Counted from the stretch's first letter, positions 7,220 to 15,542 are shown. The stretch is DNA of 32,705 nt from Nocardioides speluncae (GCF_003121585.1 NZ_QEOO01000040.1:1-32705), one strand, 5' to 3'. Notes: generated by a model not told the origin, from the sequence alone. Numbers and translations are program-made.

Positions 7220-9505
7220 TCAGATCACCGCGCCGGAGTCGTCGGGAGCCCGCGGGCCGCGCTTGACCTTGGTGGCACGCGGCATCGGCCACCGCTCCTG
7301 CAGGTACGACGCCAGCGGGGTCGCGACGAACACCGAGGAGTAGGTGCCGATGAACAGGCCGAGCAGCAGCGCGATCGCGAAGTCCTGGAGCGAGTCGCCG
7401 CCGAGGATGGCCAGCGCGGCCAGGATGAACATCGCGCCGAGACCGGTGTTGATGGTGCGTGGCGTGGTCTCCAGGCAGGCCTTGTTGGCGGCCTCGGTGA
7501 ACTTCTCCTCACTACTGCCCTGCCATCGCTCGCGGACCCGGTCGAACACCACGACGGTGTCGTTGACCGACAGACCGATGATGGTCAGCGCCGCGGCCAG
7601 GTAGATCCCGTCGATCGGCTTGCCGAGCCAGGCGAAGGCACCGGTCACGATCACCACGTCGTGGAACATTGTCAGCACCGCCGAGAGGCCGAAGGTCCAC
7701 TTGAACCGGATCCCGAGGTAGACCATCTGTGCGAGCAGTGCGATCCCGAAGGCGAGCAGCGCCTTGTTGCGAAGCTCCTTGCCGAGAGATGCGCTGATGG
7801 ACTCGTCGCGGACCTGGGTCGCGTCGCCACCCGCCTCGGCAATCGCCTCGCGGATCCGGTCCTTCTCGGTGTCGTCGATCTTGCCGGTGCGGACGCTGAT
7901 CTTGTCGTCGTCGGCCGCCTGCACGGTCGCTGTCGGGAAACCCGCATCGGTGACGGCCTCACGCGCCCTGTCGACCGAGATCTTCTCGGCGGTGGTGTAC
8001 TCCAGCTGCCTGCCGCCGGTGAACTCGACGCCGAGGTTCAGGCCCTGGGTGACCATGCCGAGCAGCGCGATCACGACCAGCGCACCGGAGAGGCCGAGCC
8101 AGGTCCTGCGGCGGCTCATCAGGTCGGGGTTGCGCTCCTCCAGCCAGAGCCGGACCCGGCCGACGTCGGCCAGACCGGTGAGCTTGGGCCGACGGCGTAC
8201 GAACGGCAGCTGGACGGTCAGCTCGGTGAGCACCCGCGCGATCACCAGCGCCGAGATCATCGAGGCGACCACACCGATCGACAGGGTGACGCCGAAGCCC
8301 TTGACCGGACCGGACGCGAGCAGGAACAGCAGGGCCGCCGCCAGCAGCGTGGTGACGTTGGAGTCGATGATCGCGGTCCAGGCCTTGTTGAAGCCGACCA
8401 TCAGGGCACGTTTCATCCCGGCCGACGGATGCTCGGCGTACTCCTCCCTCGCGCGTTCGAACACCAGCACGTTGGCGTCGATCGCCAAGCCGATCGCGAG
8501 CACGAAGCCGGCCAGGCCCGGCAGGGTCAGCGTCGAGCCGAGGCCGACCAGGATGGCGTAGGCGAGCAGCGCGTACGACGTCAGCGCGACCGTTGCCACG
8601 AAGCCGACCAGCCGGTAGATGACCGTGATGAACAGCGCGGTCAGGATCAGGCCGAGCACCGCCGCCTTCCACGACGCCTCGATCGCCTCCTCGCCGAGGG
8701 TGGGCCCGACCGTGCGGTTCTCGATCACCTCGACCGGGAGCGGCAGCGCGCCGCCCTCGATCAGCAGGGCCAGGTCCTTGGCCTGGTCGACCGTGAAGCC
8801 GCCGGTGATCTCGGTGCCGTTGCCGCCGATGCCGACGTCGCAGACGACGGTCTCGGCCACCGGCGGCGAGGAGATGACCTCACCGTCGAGCACGATCGCG
8901 ACCCGTCGCTTCGGGTCGCCGGGCTGGTTACAGGCGGCCTCGCCGGTCATTTCCTCCCACGCGCTGCCGCCGGTGCCGTCGAAGTCGATGTTGACGGTCC
9001 AGTCCACACCGCGCGATGGGTCGTTCCGTGCGTCGGCACCCTTGATCCGGCTGCCCTCGATCCGGGTCGGGCCGATCTCGATGAAGTCGCCGTTGTCGCT
9101 GGTCAGCACCTGGTTGTCGGGCTTGGACGGCTCGGCGTCGGCACTTGCGGCGGAGGCGACGACGGGGTGGATCGTGAGCTGCGCGGTCCGGCCGAGGACC
9201 TCGACCGCCTGCCGCGGGTCCTGGACGTCGGGCAGCTCGACCAGGATCCGGTTCTCGCCGGAGCGGACCAGGGTCGGCTCGGCGATGCCGAGCGCGTCGA
9301 CACGGCCGCGGAGCACGCCGACCGCCTTGTCGACGTTGTCGGCGTTGGCCTCGACACCGGACGGGGAGTCCTTGGCCTGCAGGGTGATCTGGGTACCGCC
9401 GCGCAGGTCGAGGCCGAGCCGGGGCTCCTTGTTGAGCGCCAGCGCGGCACAACCCCCGAGCAGGCCGATCACGAGCAACAAACGGACGAGAACACCGCGT
9501 GACAT
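7220..9505 (-). CDS. secDF: SecD-SecF fusion protein, preprotein translocase accessory subunit
   Basis: A 761-residue protein joining SecD (about residues 1-440) and SecF (about 460-750), each with one leading transmembrane helix, a periplasmic domain and five further helices. SecDF uses the proton gradient to pull exported proteins through SecYEG. Conserved membrane motifs are intact: AIDANVLVFER in the SecD half and SVNDTVVVFDR in the SecF half. LGLDLRGG marks the SecD P1 base and GVEFTGGR the SecF equivalent. A cysteine pair (EAAC and VVCDVGI) in the P1 head is shared with the lipoprotein at 11259-11954. ATG 9505 is chosen because GGGAGG lies 9 nt upstream. Many actinobacteria carry separate secD and secF near ruvB/yajC, so this fused copy beside hflX may be additional. 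Confidence 0.92.
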   Translation of the reverse strand: MSRGVLVRLLLVIGLLGGCAALALNKEPRLGLDLRGGTQITLQAKDSPSGVEANADNVDKAVGVLRGRVDALGIAEPTLVRSGENRILVELPDVQDPRQAVEVLGRTAQLTIHPVVASAASADAEPSKPDNQVLTSDNGDFIEIGPTRIEGSRIKGADARNDPSRGVDWTVNIDFDGTGGSAWEEMTGEAACNQPGDPKRRVAIVLDGEVISSPPVAETVVCDVGIGGNGTEITGGFTVDQAKDLALLIEGGALPLPVEVIENRTVGPTLGEEAIEASWKAAVLGLILTALFITVIYRLVGFVATVALTSYALLAYAILVGLGSTLTLPGLAGFVLAIGLAIDANVLVFERAREEYAEHPSAGMKRALMVGFNKAWTAIIDSNVTTLLAAALLFLLASGPVKGFGVTLSIGVVASMISALVIARVLTELTVQLPFVRRRPKLTGLADVGRVRLWLEERNPDLMSRRRTWLGLSGALVVIALLGMVTQGLNLGVEFTGGRQLEYTTAEKISVDRAREAVTDAGFPTATVQAADDDKISVRTGKIDDTEKDRIREAIAEAGGDATQVRDESISASLGKELRNKALLAFGIALLAQMVYLGIRFKWTFGLSAVLTMFHDVVIVTGAFAWLGKPIDGIYLAAALTIIGLSVNDTVVVFDRVRERWQGSSEEKFTEAANKACLETTPRTINTGLGAMFILAALAILGGDSLQDFAIALLLGLFIGTYSSVFVATPLASYLQERWPMPRATKVKRGPRAPDDSGAVI

Positions 9506-9540
9506 GCCGCACATCCTCCCCGACGCCCCAACCTGAGCCA

Positions 9541-9560
9541 AAAGCGGCCAGGAGAGCCGC
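9541..9560 (-). terminator. Possible terminator of hflX
   Basis: On the minus strand GCGGC-TCTCCTG-GCCGC is followed by TTTT, starting about 15 bases after the hflX stop. The stem is only 5 bp, so this is weak. Confidence 0.3.
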
Positions 9561-9574
9561 CGGGAGGGACCGGC

Positions 9575-11128
9575 TCAGACCGCGTACGCGGCGAGCTCGC
9601 CCGCGAGATCCTCGTGGGCGCGGCCGGTGACGAGAGTGCCGTCGGCGGTGTGCTCGAGGGTCTCGATCTCGCCCTTGCGGTGGATGCGGTCGACCAGGTC
9701 GCCGCGGTCGTAGGGCAACAGCGCGCTGAACTCGACCGCCGGCCGCGGCAGCTCGCCCTCGACCACTGCGAGCGCGTCGGCGATGCCGTCGCCGGTCTTG
9801 GCCGAGACCACCACCGAGTGCGGCTCGCGCTGGCGGAGCCGGGCGATCACCATCGGGTCGGCGAGGTCGGCCTTGTTGATCACGATCAGCTCGGGGACCT
9901 TGGCCGCGTCGATGTCGGCGAGCACCTCGCGGACCGCCGCGATCTGCCCCTCCGGGTCCGGGTGCGAGCCGTCGACGACGTGCAGGATCAGGTCGGCGTC
10001 GCCGACTTCCTCCAGCGTCGACCGGAACGCCTCGACCAGCTGGTGCGGCAGGTGCCGGACGAAGCCGACGGTGTCGCTCATCGTGTAGACGCGGCCGTCG
10101 GCGGTGGTGGTCCGCCGGGTGGTCGGGTCGAGCGTCGCGAACAGCGAGTCCTCGACGAGTACGCCGGCGTTGGTGAGCCTGTTGAGCAGCGAGGACTTGC
10201 CGGCGTTGGTGTAGCCGGCGATCGCGACCGACGGGACGAAGTTGCGGCGCCGCTCCTGGCGCATCGTCTCGCGGGTGCCCTTGGTGGCGGCGAGGTCGCG
10301 GCGCAGCTTGGCGATCTTGGTGTTGATCCGGCGCCGGTCGGTCTCGATCTTGGTCTCACCGGGGCCGCGGCCACCGATGCCGCCGCCGTCGGCGCCGACC
10401 CGGCCACCGGCCTGCCGGGAGAGCTGGCCACCCCAGCCGCGCAGGCGCTGCTTCATGTACTGCAGCTGCGCCAGCTCGACCTGCGCCTTGCCCTCCTTGG
10501 ACTTGGCGTGCTGGGCGAAGATGTCGAGGATCAGCGCGGTCCGGTCGACCGCCTTCACCTTGAGCCGGTCCTCCAGGTTGCGCAGCTGGGACGGCGCGAG
10601 CTCGCCGTCGAGGATCACGGTGTCGGCGCCGCTGGCCTGCACGATCTCGCGCACCGCGTCGACCTTGCCGCGGCCGATGTACGTCGCCGGGTCGGGCTTC
10701 TGCCGCCGCTGGTAGACGTTGTCGAGCACCTGCGAGCCGGCCGTCTCTGCCAGCAGCGCGAGCTCGGCCATGGAGTTCTCGGCGTCCTCGACGGTGCCCT
10801 CGGTCCAGACGCCGACGAGGACCACGCGCTCGAGGCGGAGCTGGCGGTACTCGACCTCGGTGATGTCCTCGAGCTCGGTCGACAGGCCGGCGACACGCCT
10901 CAGGGCGTGCCGCTCGGCAAGGTCCTGCTCGCCGATGGTCAGGTCCGCGTCTTCGGGGTCGGGACCGTCCGCGGACACTGCCTCGTCGGCGTACCCGCTC
11001 TCGAAGGGAGACTCTCGATCGGACGACCGGGTCGCGAAGCGAGCTTCGCCGTCCCGCTCGTCCGTCTCATCCCAGGCCTCGGTCGCGGTCAGCTCGGCGT
11101 CGAGGGAGAAGTCGTGTGCGTTACTCAT
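9575..11128 (-). CDS. hflX: Ribosome-associated GTPase HflX
   Basis: A 517-residue GTPase. A poorly conserved acidic N-terminal extension (about 1-75) precedes the HflX nucleotide-binding domain, with YIGRGKVD near 150-156 and LAQLQYMKQRL near 219-229. The glycine-rich segment GGGIGGRGPGETKIE is near 248-262. G-domain motifs are complete: G1 GYTNAGKSS 305-313, G3 DTVGF 352-356, G4 NKAD 419-422. HflX binds the 50S subunit and splits or rescues stalled ribosomes under stress. The start ATG at 11128 has no strong Shine-Dalgarno sequence. hflX next to dapF, miaA and miaB is the expected actinobacterial neighbourhood, though here the SecD-head and phoD genes intervene. Confidence 0.95.
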   Translation of the reverse strand: MSNAHDFSLDAELTATEAWDETDERDGEARFATRSSDRESPFESGYADEAVSADGPDPEDADLTIGEQDLAERHALRRVAGLSTELEDITEVEYRQLRLERVVLVGVWTEGTVEDAENSMAELALLAETAGSQVLDNVYQRRQKPDPATYIGRGKVDAVREIVQASGADTVILDGELAPSQLRNLEDRLKVKAVDRTALILDIFAQHAKSKEGKAQVELAQLQYMKQRLRGWGGQLSRQAGGRVGADGGGIGGRGPGETKIETDRRRINTKIAKLRRDLAATKGTRETMRQERRRNFVPSVAIAGYTNAGKSSLLNRLTNAGVLVEDSLFATLDPTTRRTTTADGRVYTMSDTVGFVRHLPHQLVEAFRSTLEEVGDADLILHVVDGSHPDPEGQIAAVREVLADIDAAKVPELIVINKADLADPMVIARLRQREPHSVVVSAKTGDGIADALAVVEGELPRPAVEFSALLPYDRGDLVDRIHRKGEIETLEHTADGTLVTGRAHEDLAGELAAYAV

Positions 11129-11203
11129 ATGCGCTCAAGGGTAGGTCGGCGCACCGACAATCCGCGAACGCGTTTTTGGCAAGGTCGCCTTTCTTGCGCC
11201 ACG

Positions 11204-11264
11204 GGTTTCGAGACGGTTGCTAGCGCAACCTCCTCAACCTCCTCGCTTCGCTCGGACCTCAACC
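11204..11264. repeat. Palindromic element copy 3, extended; supplies the SecD-head stop codon
   Basis: Plus-strand GGTTTCGAGACGG, core GTTGCTAGCGCAAC and CTCCTCAACC are followed by a further arm, CTCCTCGCTTCGCTCGG then ACCTCAACC, giving 61 bp. On the minus strand its outer edge GGTTGA provides the TGA that ends the SecD-head gene. Confidence 0.85.
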
Positions 11265-11954
11265 AGCGGGCTGGAGCGAGACCGCGAGCGGGTGGAAGGC
11301 GATCTGGTGGGCAAGCTGCTCGGCCTCGTCCTTGTTGAAGGCGCCGGTGATCTCGGTGGTGTCGCCCGGGATGCCCTCCTCGCACGGGGTCGCCTGCACG
11401 GTCGGCGAGGACACCAGCTCGCCGCCGACCACGATCGCGATCCGCTGCTGGTCGCCGGTCTTGCAGGCGGCCGCCGCGGTGAGCCGCTGCCAGGCCGCAG
11501 CGCCGTCGACGTCGAACTTGACCGTGATCACCCACTCGGTGCGCCCTTCCGGGATCGCCGCCTCGCTCTCATCGACCTGGTCGGAGTTGATCTCGGGCCG
11601 GCCGAGCTCGAGGAACGCGCCGGTCTCGTCGGGTAGCACGATCGCGTCCGGCTGGCTCGGCTCGGCTTCGGCGTTGGCGGCGGTCGCGACCACCTGCCGG
11701 AACTCCGCACCGCCCGGCGAGGTCAGCTCCTCGGCGGTCAGGTTCTGCGCGTCCGCCGGCAGCTGCACCTTCCACTCGGTGGACGACTCCTTCTCGACCG
11801 TCGCGTCGCCGTACCCGAGCACCTGCAGCCGCTGGGTGAGTACGTCGGGCACCGAGTCCAGCTGCTGGTCGGAGTACGACGCCGTCGGGTCCGCCTCGAG
11901 CGTCAGGGTCGGGCCGTCCGAGCCGTCGCCGCCGAAGCAGCCGGTCAGTGCCAC
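11259..11954 (-). CDS. SecDF P1-head-domain lipoprotein; start unclear, 3' end in a repeat
   Basis: About 232 residues resembling only the periplasmic head of SecD. It lines up with the SecDF encoded at 7220-9505 in many short blocks: AEFRQVVATAANAEAEPSQPD / VVASAASADAEPSKPD, GAFLELG / GDFIEIG, AACK / AACN, VVGGELVSSP / VLDGEVISSP, PCEEGI / VCDVGI, TEITGAF / TEITGGF. LTGC looks like a lipobox. Codons upstream in the same frame encode a hydrophobic stretch (LSLPLSALLLVA), yet no ATG, GTG or TTG precedes it. An ATG at 11995 would enter frame with one extra base in the G5 run at 11984-11988. The gene stops within a palindromic repeat, just where SecD would continue into its membrane domain. A role in export is inferred only. 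Confidence 0.75.
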   Translation of the reverse strand: MALTGCFGGDGSDGPTLTLEADPTASYSDQQLDSVPDVLTQRLQVLGYGDATVEKESSTEWKVQLPADAQNLTAEELTSPGGAEFRQVVATAANAEAEPSQPDAIVLPDETGAFLELGRPEINSDQVDESEAAIPEGRTEWVITVKFDVDGAAAWQRLTAAAACKTGDQQRIAIVVGGELVSSPTVQATPCEEGIPGDTTEITGAFNKDEAEQLAHQIAFHPLAVSLQPAG

Positions 11955-12015
11955 GAGCAGCAGGGCGGACAGCGGGAGACTCAGGGGGCATCCATGCCCG
12001 GCACCGTACCCACGC

Positions 12016-13608
12016 TCAGGACGGATGGAACTCGCGAGTCCACAGCACCTGTCCGCCGATGTTGCGCAGGTTGACCGTCAGCTCACCCGACGCGGCGATC
12101 TCGACCTGGCCGAAGAACTGGTTGCCCAGCCGCGGCGACTGGCTGACCCCGTCGTTGCCCTTGGCGAAGACGATCTCGCCGCCGAAGGTCTGGTCCAGCG
12201 GCTTGACCCCGAACGTCGATGCCTGGATCGGGCCGGACACGAACTCCCAGAACTCGTCGAAGTCGCCGTACGTCGCTCGCTCGGGCCGGTAGTGGTGGGC
12301 GGCGGTGTAGTGGACGTCGGCGGTCAGGAAGAAGAAGTTCTCCACACCGTTTCGCTTGAAGGCGGTGAGTACCCGCGCCAGCTCGTGCTCGCGTCCGAGC
12401 GGGGCGCCGTCGTCGGTGTTGGCGTAGGAGTCGTACCAGCCGGTGCCCTCGTAGTGCTCGCCACCCTTGTCGTGGCCGATCACCGAGAGCGGCAGGTCAG
12501 CGACAATGCACTTCCAGGTGGCACGCGAGGCCGACACCTCGCGGATCAGCCAGTCGGCCTGGGTACGGCCGAGCAGCGATCGCTCCTCCGGCTCGTTGTT
12601 GAAGGTGTTCGGGTCACGGAACGAGCGCATGTCCAGGCAGAACACGTCCAGGTGCGCGCCGCGCGAGATCTTCCGGTAGATCCGGCGTGAGGCGAACCCG
12701 TCGTCACCGCGGCCGGTGAGGTCGGCGTTCGCGATCGGCATGTACTCCTGCCAGGCCTGCCGGCCGTGCCGGGCCAGCACGTCGCAGCGCCGCTCCACGG
12801 TGTAGCGGTCGTCGGGGTAGACCCAGCCGGGGTACCAGTTGTTGGCCGTCTCATGGTCGTCCCACATCGACACCTGTGGGACGGCGGCGTGGAAGCGCCG
12901 TACGTTCTCGTCGGACAGCACGTAGCGGTAGCGGCCGCGGTAGTCGCGCAGGGTCTGCGCGGGTCGGGTCAGCTCCTCGATCACCGTGTTGCGCCAGATG
13001 TGGCCGTCAGACTCCAGCACCGCCTCCTCGACCACCTCGTCGGCGTAGATGTGATCGCCGGCGTGGATGAAGAAGTCGGGCCGTACGTCGTGCATCGCGC
13101 GGTAGCCGGTGAAGCCGCCGACCTCGGCGTTGATCCCCCAGCTCTGGCCGCAGGTGTCGGCCGACCAGACGAAGCTCTGCGGCGCGGGGTGGATCGGCGC
13201 GGTCCTGAAGGTCAGCTGCTCGGGACGGCTGCGGCGACCGCCGTAGTCCGCGAACCAGATGGTGGCGTCGTACTCACGGCCGGGCGCGAGGCCGGTCAGG
13301 GCGAGCTTGGCGGTGAAGTCGTGCCGCTCGTCGGTCCACGCGCCGCGGACCGAGCGCACCACCCGCCCGTTGCTGCTGAGCCGGACCAGCAGCTGGCTGG
13401 CCTGTGCCGAGCGCGCCCACAGCACCGCGCTGGTCGCGGTGACGTCGCCGGACTGAGCGCCGGTCGGCAGGTCGATCCGCTCGTAGATCTGCGCGGGCGA
13501 CTTGGTGAAACCGAGGAACCGCGAGCCGGCGTCGACCAGTTGCGGGGTGGCCCCGATGGACGCGCCGGCCGCCGTGGTGAGCAGGGTACGACGGTTGACC
13601 CGGACCAT
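12016..13608 (-). CDS. phoD: PhoD-like phosphatase, Tat-exported (first copy)
   Basis: A 530-residue member of the PhoD alkaline phosphatase/phosphodiesterase family. The N-terminus VNRRTLLTTAAGASIGA is a twin-arginine signal. A PhoD N-terminal beta domain (SGDVTATSAVLWAR) follows, then the metallophosphatase core: SADTCGQ (Asp151, Cys153), DFFIHAGDHIYAD (Asp185), MWDDHET (250-254) and LTADVHYTAAHHY near the C-terminus. All expected metal ligands appear present. PhoD releases phosphate from phosphomono- and diesters outside the cell, often under phosphate limitation. ATG 13608 puts the RR motif at residues 6-7; an in-frame reading further upstream runs through repeat DNA and is rejected. It sits beside a second copy at 13969-15477. 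Confidence 0.88.
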   Translation of the reverse strand: MVRVNRRTLLTTAAGASIGATPQLVDAGSRFLGFTKSPAQIYERIDLPTGAQSGDVTATSAVLWARSAQASQLLVRLSSNGRVVRSVRGAWTDERHDFTAKLALTGLAPGREYDATIWFADYGGRRSRPEQLTFRTAPIHPAPQSFVWSADTCGQSWGINAEVGGFTGYRAMHDVRPDFFIHAGDHIYADEVVEEAVLESDGHIWRNTVIEELTRPAQTLRDYRGRYRYVLSDENVRRFHAAVPQVSMWDDHETANNWYPGWVYPDDRYTVERRCDVLARHGRQAWQEYMPIANADLTGRGDDGFASRRIYRKISRGAHLDVFCLDMRSFRDPNTFNNEPEERSLLGRTQADWLIREVSASRATWKCIVADLPLSVIGHDKGGEHYEGTGWYDSYANTDDGAPLGREHELARVLTAFKRNGVENFFFLTADVHYTAAHHYRPERATYGDFDEFWEFVSGPIQASTFGVKPLDQTFGGEIVFAKGNDGVSQSPRLGNQFFGQVEIAASGELTVNLRNIGGQVLWTREFHPS

Positions 13609-13717
13609 GTGTCTGACGATCCGGGTCCGAATTGTCGGGGGCTCGGCCGGCAGATGACGATGGACACAACACCCGCCGCCCAGCGCGCGGCAGGCTGGCG
13701 TCGCGCCGGTGTCTCCT

Positions 13718-13733
13718 TGGTTTCGAGACGGAG
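13718..13733 (+). repeat. Fragment of the palindromic element
   Basis: TGGTTTCGAGACGGAG matches the outer arm of the 35-bp palindromic element and then diverges. It lies immediately left of the 31-bp array. Confidence 0.6.
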
Positions 13734-13739
13734 TACGCC

Positions 13740-13972
13740 GAGCCGGCCTGTGTTGACGCGTCAGACCGCTGACCCGGCTCGTGTTCACGCCTCAGACCAC
13801 TGACCCGGCTCGTGTTCACGCCCCAACCCCCCGACCCGGCCCGTGTTGACACGGTGCGTGTGAAGACGGGCCGGGTCGACGCACACCCGCGTGAAGAGCG
13901 GCCGGGTCGACGCACACAGGCGTGAAGACGGGCCGGGTCGGCGTGCGTGGGGGTGAAGAGCGGCCGGGTCAG
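13740..13972. repeat. 31-bp tandem repeat array with two opposed arms
   Basis: Four units read forward from 13740, 13771, 13802 and 13833, with core GACCCGGCTCGTGTTCACGC. After the centre near 13859, four units read in the opposite orientation from 13860, 13891, 13922 and 13953, with core GTGAAGACGGGCCGGGTCG. The period is exactly 31 bp on both sides. The two arms are complementary, so the array can fold into one long imperfect hairpin. The last unit contains the stop codon of the second phoD gene (13969-13971). The array fills most of the 360-bp gap between the phoD genes; the remainder (13609-13717) shows nothing definite. Confidence 0.88.
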
Positions 13973-15477
13973 TCGGGGGCGAGCTGCTTGCTCCACAGGA
14001 CGCTGCCGACGGCGTTGCGGAGGCTGAGGGTGAGCTCGCCGTCGTTGTCGATGGCGGCGTGCCCGAAGAACTGGTTGCCGTGCCGGGGCGACTGGTTGGG
14101 GTAGTCGGCGTACTTGCCGAACACCACCTCCGGCCCGAATGTCGGGTGCAGCTCGCGCGGCCCGAAGGTGCCGGCCGCGATCGGGCCGGCGACGATCTCC
14201 CAGAACGGCTCGAAGTCGGTGAACGTCGCGCGCTCGGGGCGGTAGTGGTGGGCGGCGCAGTAGTGGACGTCGGCGGTGATCCACACGACGTTGCGTACGC
14301 CGTGGTCGCGGAAGGCCTTCAGCGCCTGGGCGATCTCGCTCTCACGACCGGCCGGCCCGACCAGGCCCAGCGGGAGGTCGCCCGAGATCACCTTCCAGGT
14401 CGCCGGCGAGCGGACCACCTCACGGATCAGCCAGGCGGTCTGGGCGGCGCCGAGGATCGGGGTCGGCTCCGCGTCCTGGTCCTGGCTTCCATCGGGGATC
14501 CGCATGTCGAGGCAGAACAGGTCGAGGTGCCGGCCGCGGTCGATCTTGCGATAGATCCGCGCGGCCGCGAAACCGTCGCGGCCGCGGCCGTGGACGGCGG
14601 CGGTGCTGATCGGCTGGTACTCCTGCCAGGCCCGCCGCGCCCGCGCCGCGAGTACGTCGACCCGCTGCTCGGTGTAGCGCGAGTCGTCGAGGACCCGGCC
14701 GGGCCACCACCCGTGATGAGTCTCGTGGTCGTCCCACTGCGCGATGATCGGCACCTCGGCCGCCATCCTCCGGACGTTGTCGTCCATCAGGTTGTAGCGG
14801 TGCCGGCCGCGGAACTCAGCCATCGACTCCGCGACCTTGACCACCTCGGGGACCACCAGGTTCCGCCACACCTGGCCGTCCGGCTCGGTGACGGTCTCGG
14901 CGATCGGCGAGTCGGAGTAGACGCTGCGGCCGCAGTGCACGAAGAAGTCGGGCTCGGTACGCCGCATCGCGTCGTACGCCGTCAGTCCTCCGAGGTCGGG
15001 GTTGATCCCCCAGCCCTGTCCGCAGGTGTTGCCGGACCAGACGAACGAGGTCGCGGCGCCGTACCGGTCGGCGGTGCGGAAGGTGAGGTGCTGCGCCTCG
15101 CCGTGTACGCCGGCCGGGCTCTCGAACCACAGCGTCGCGTCGTACTCGCGACCCGAGGCCAGCCCGGCCAGGTCAAGCCGGGCGGTGAAGTCGGTGGCCG
15201 AGGTCGCGAGCGGGCCCCGGATGGTGCGCACCCCGCGGTCGTCGGCGACCCGGGCGACCAGCCGGCCCTCACCGCTGGCGCGCGCCCACAGCACCGCCTG
15301 GTGGGTGGTGACGTCGCCGGACTGCACCCCGCTCGGCAGTGTGATCCGGCGCCGGGTCTGTCCCGGCGCCTGCCCCAGGACCGGGCTGCGCGCCGCGCGG
15401 GCACCGGTGGTGGTCGCGCCCACTGCACCCAACGCACCGACCGACGTGGTCAGTAGTCGGCGGCGGTTGGCCTGCAT
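13969..15477 (-). CDS. PhoD-like protein, Tat-exported, with altered metal-site residues (second copy)
   Basis: A 502-residue tandem paralogue of the phosphatase at 12016-13608. It has a twin-arginine signal (ANRRRLLTTSVGALGAVG), the same domain order and the same overall length. Three retained motifs are TCGQGWGIN, QWDDHETHHGWWPG and ITADVHYCAAHHY. Two positions that bear metal ligands in the neighbour differ: SADTCGQ is SGNTCGQ (Asp to Asn150), and HAGDHIYAD is HCGRSVYSD (Asp to Arg184, His to Ser185). It may be a pseudo-phosphatase or have a changed substrate or metal. ATG 15477 is chosen because it places the RR motif at residues 5-6; GTG 15492 is the alternative. Confidence 0.85.
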   Translation of the reverse strand: MQANRRRLLTTSVGALGAVGATTTGARAARSPVLGQAPGQTRRRITLPSGVQSGDVTTHQAVLWARASGEGRLVARVADDRGVRTIRGPLATSATDFTARLDLAGLASGREYDATLWFESPAGVHGEAQHLTFRTADRYGAATSFVWSGNTCGQGWGINPDLGGLTAYDAMRRTEPDFFVHCGRSVYSDSPIAETVTEPDGQVWRNLVVPEVVKVAESMAEFRGRHRYNLMDDNVRRMAAEVPIIAQWDDHETHHGWWPGRVLDDSRYTEQRVDVLAARARRAWQEYQPISTAAVHGRGRDGFAAARIYRKIDRGRHLDLFCLDMRIPDGSQDQDAEPTPILGAAQTAWLIREVVRSPATWKVISGDLPLGLVGPAGRESEIAQALKAFRDHGVRNVVWITADVHYCAAHHYRPERATFTDFEPFWEIVAGPIAAGTFGPRELHPTFGPEVVFGKYADYPNQSPRHGNQFFGHAAIDNDGELTLSLRNAVGSVLWSKQLAPD

Positions 15478-15509
15478 GGCGTCCACCGTCACTGCGGACG
15501 GTGAACGCC
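15478..15509. promoter_or_regulatory. Hairpin abutting the start codon of the second phoD gene
   Basis: GGCGTCCACCGTC, loop ACTGCG, GACGGTGAACGCC: 12 of 13 positions pair. It ends one base before the ATG, so folded mRNA would cover the ribosome binding region. The minus-strand arm contains GTTCACCGTCC, which resembles one unit of the PhoP-binding PHO box of Streptomyces; a clear second unit at 11-bp spacing is not visible. Confidence 0.5.
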
Positions 15510-15542
15510 AGGGGACCTACCCGGACAACGGAGAGGAAACGG

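Noticed and set aside
6812..9502. Open frame of 896 codons on the plus strand
   Set aside because: Antisense to the SRPBCC and secDF genes; composition only, no domains.
13609..13788. N-terminal extension of the first PhoD through the upstream region
   Set aside because: The extension is translated from the 31-bp array and repeat DNA and would bury the twin-arginine signal about 60 residues inside.
13740..13972. CRISPR array
   Set aside because: Units are contiguous with exact 31-bp phase and no spacers, the arms are in opposite orientation, and no cas gene is near.
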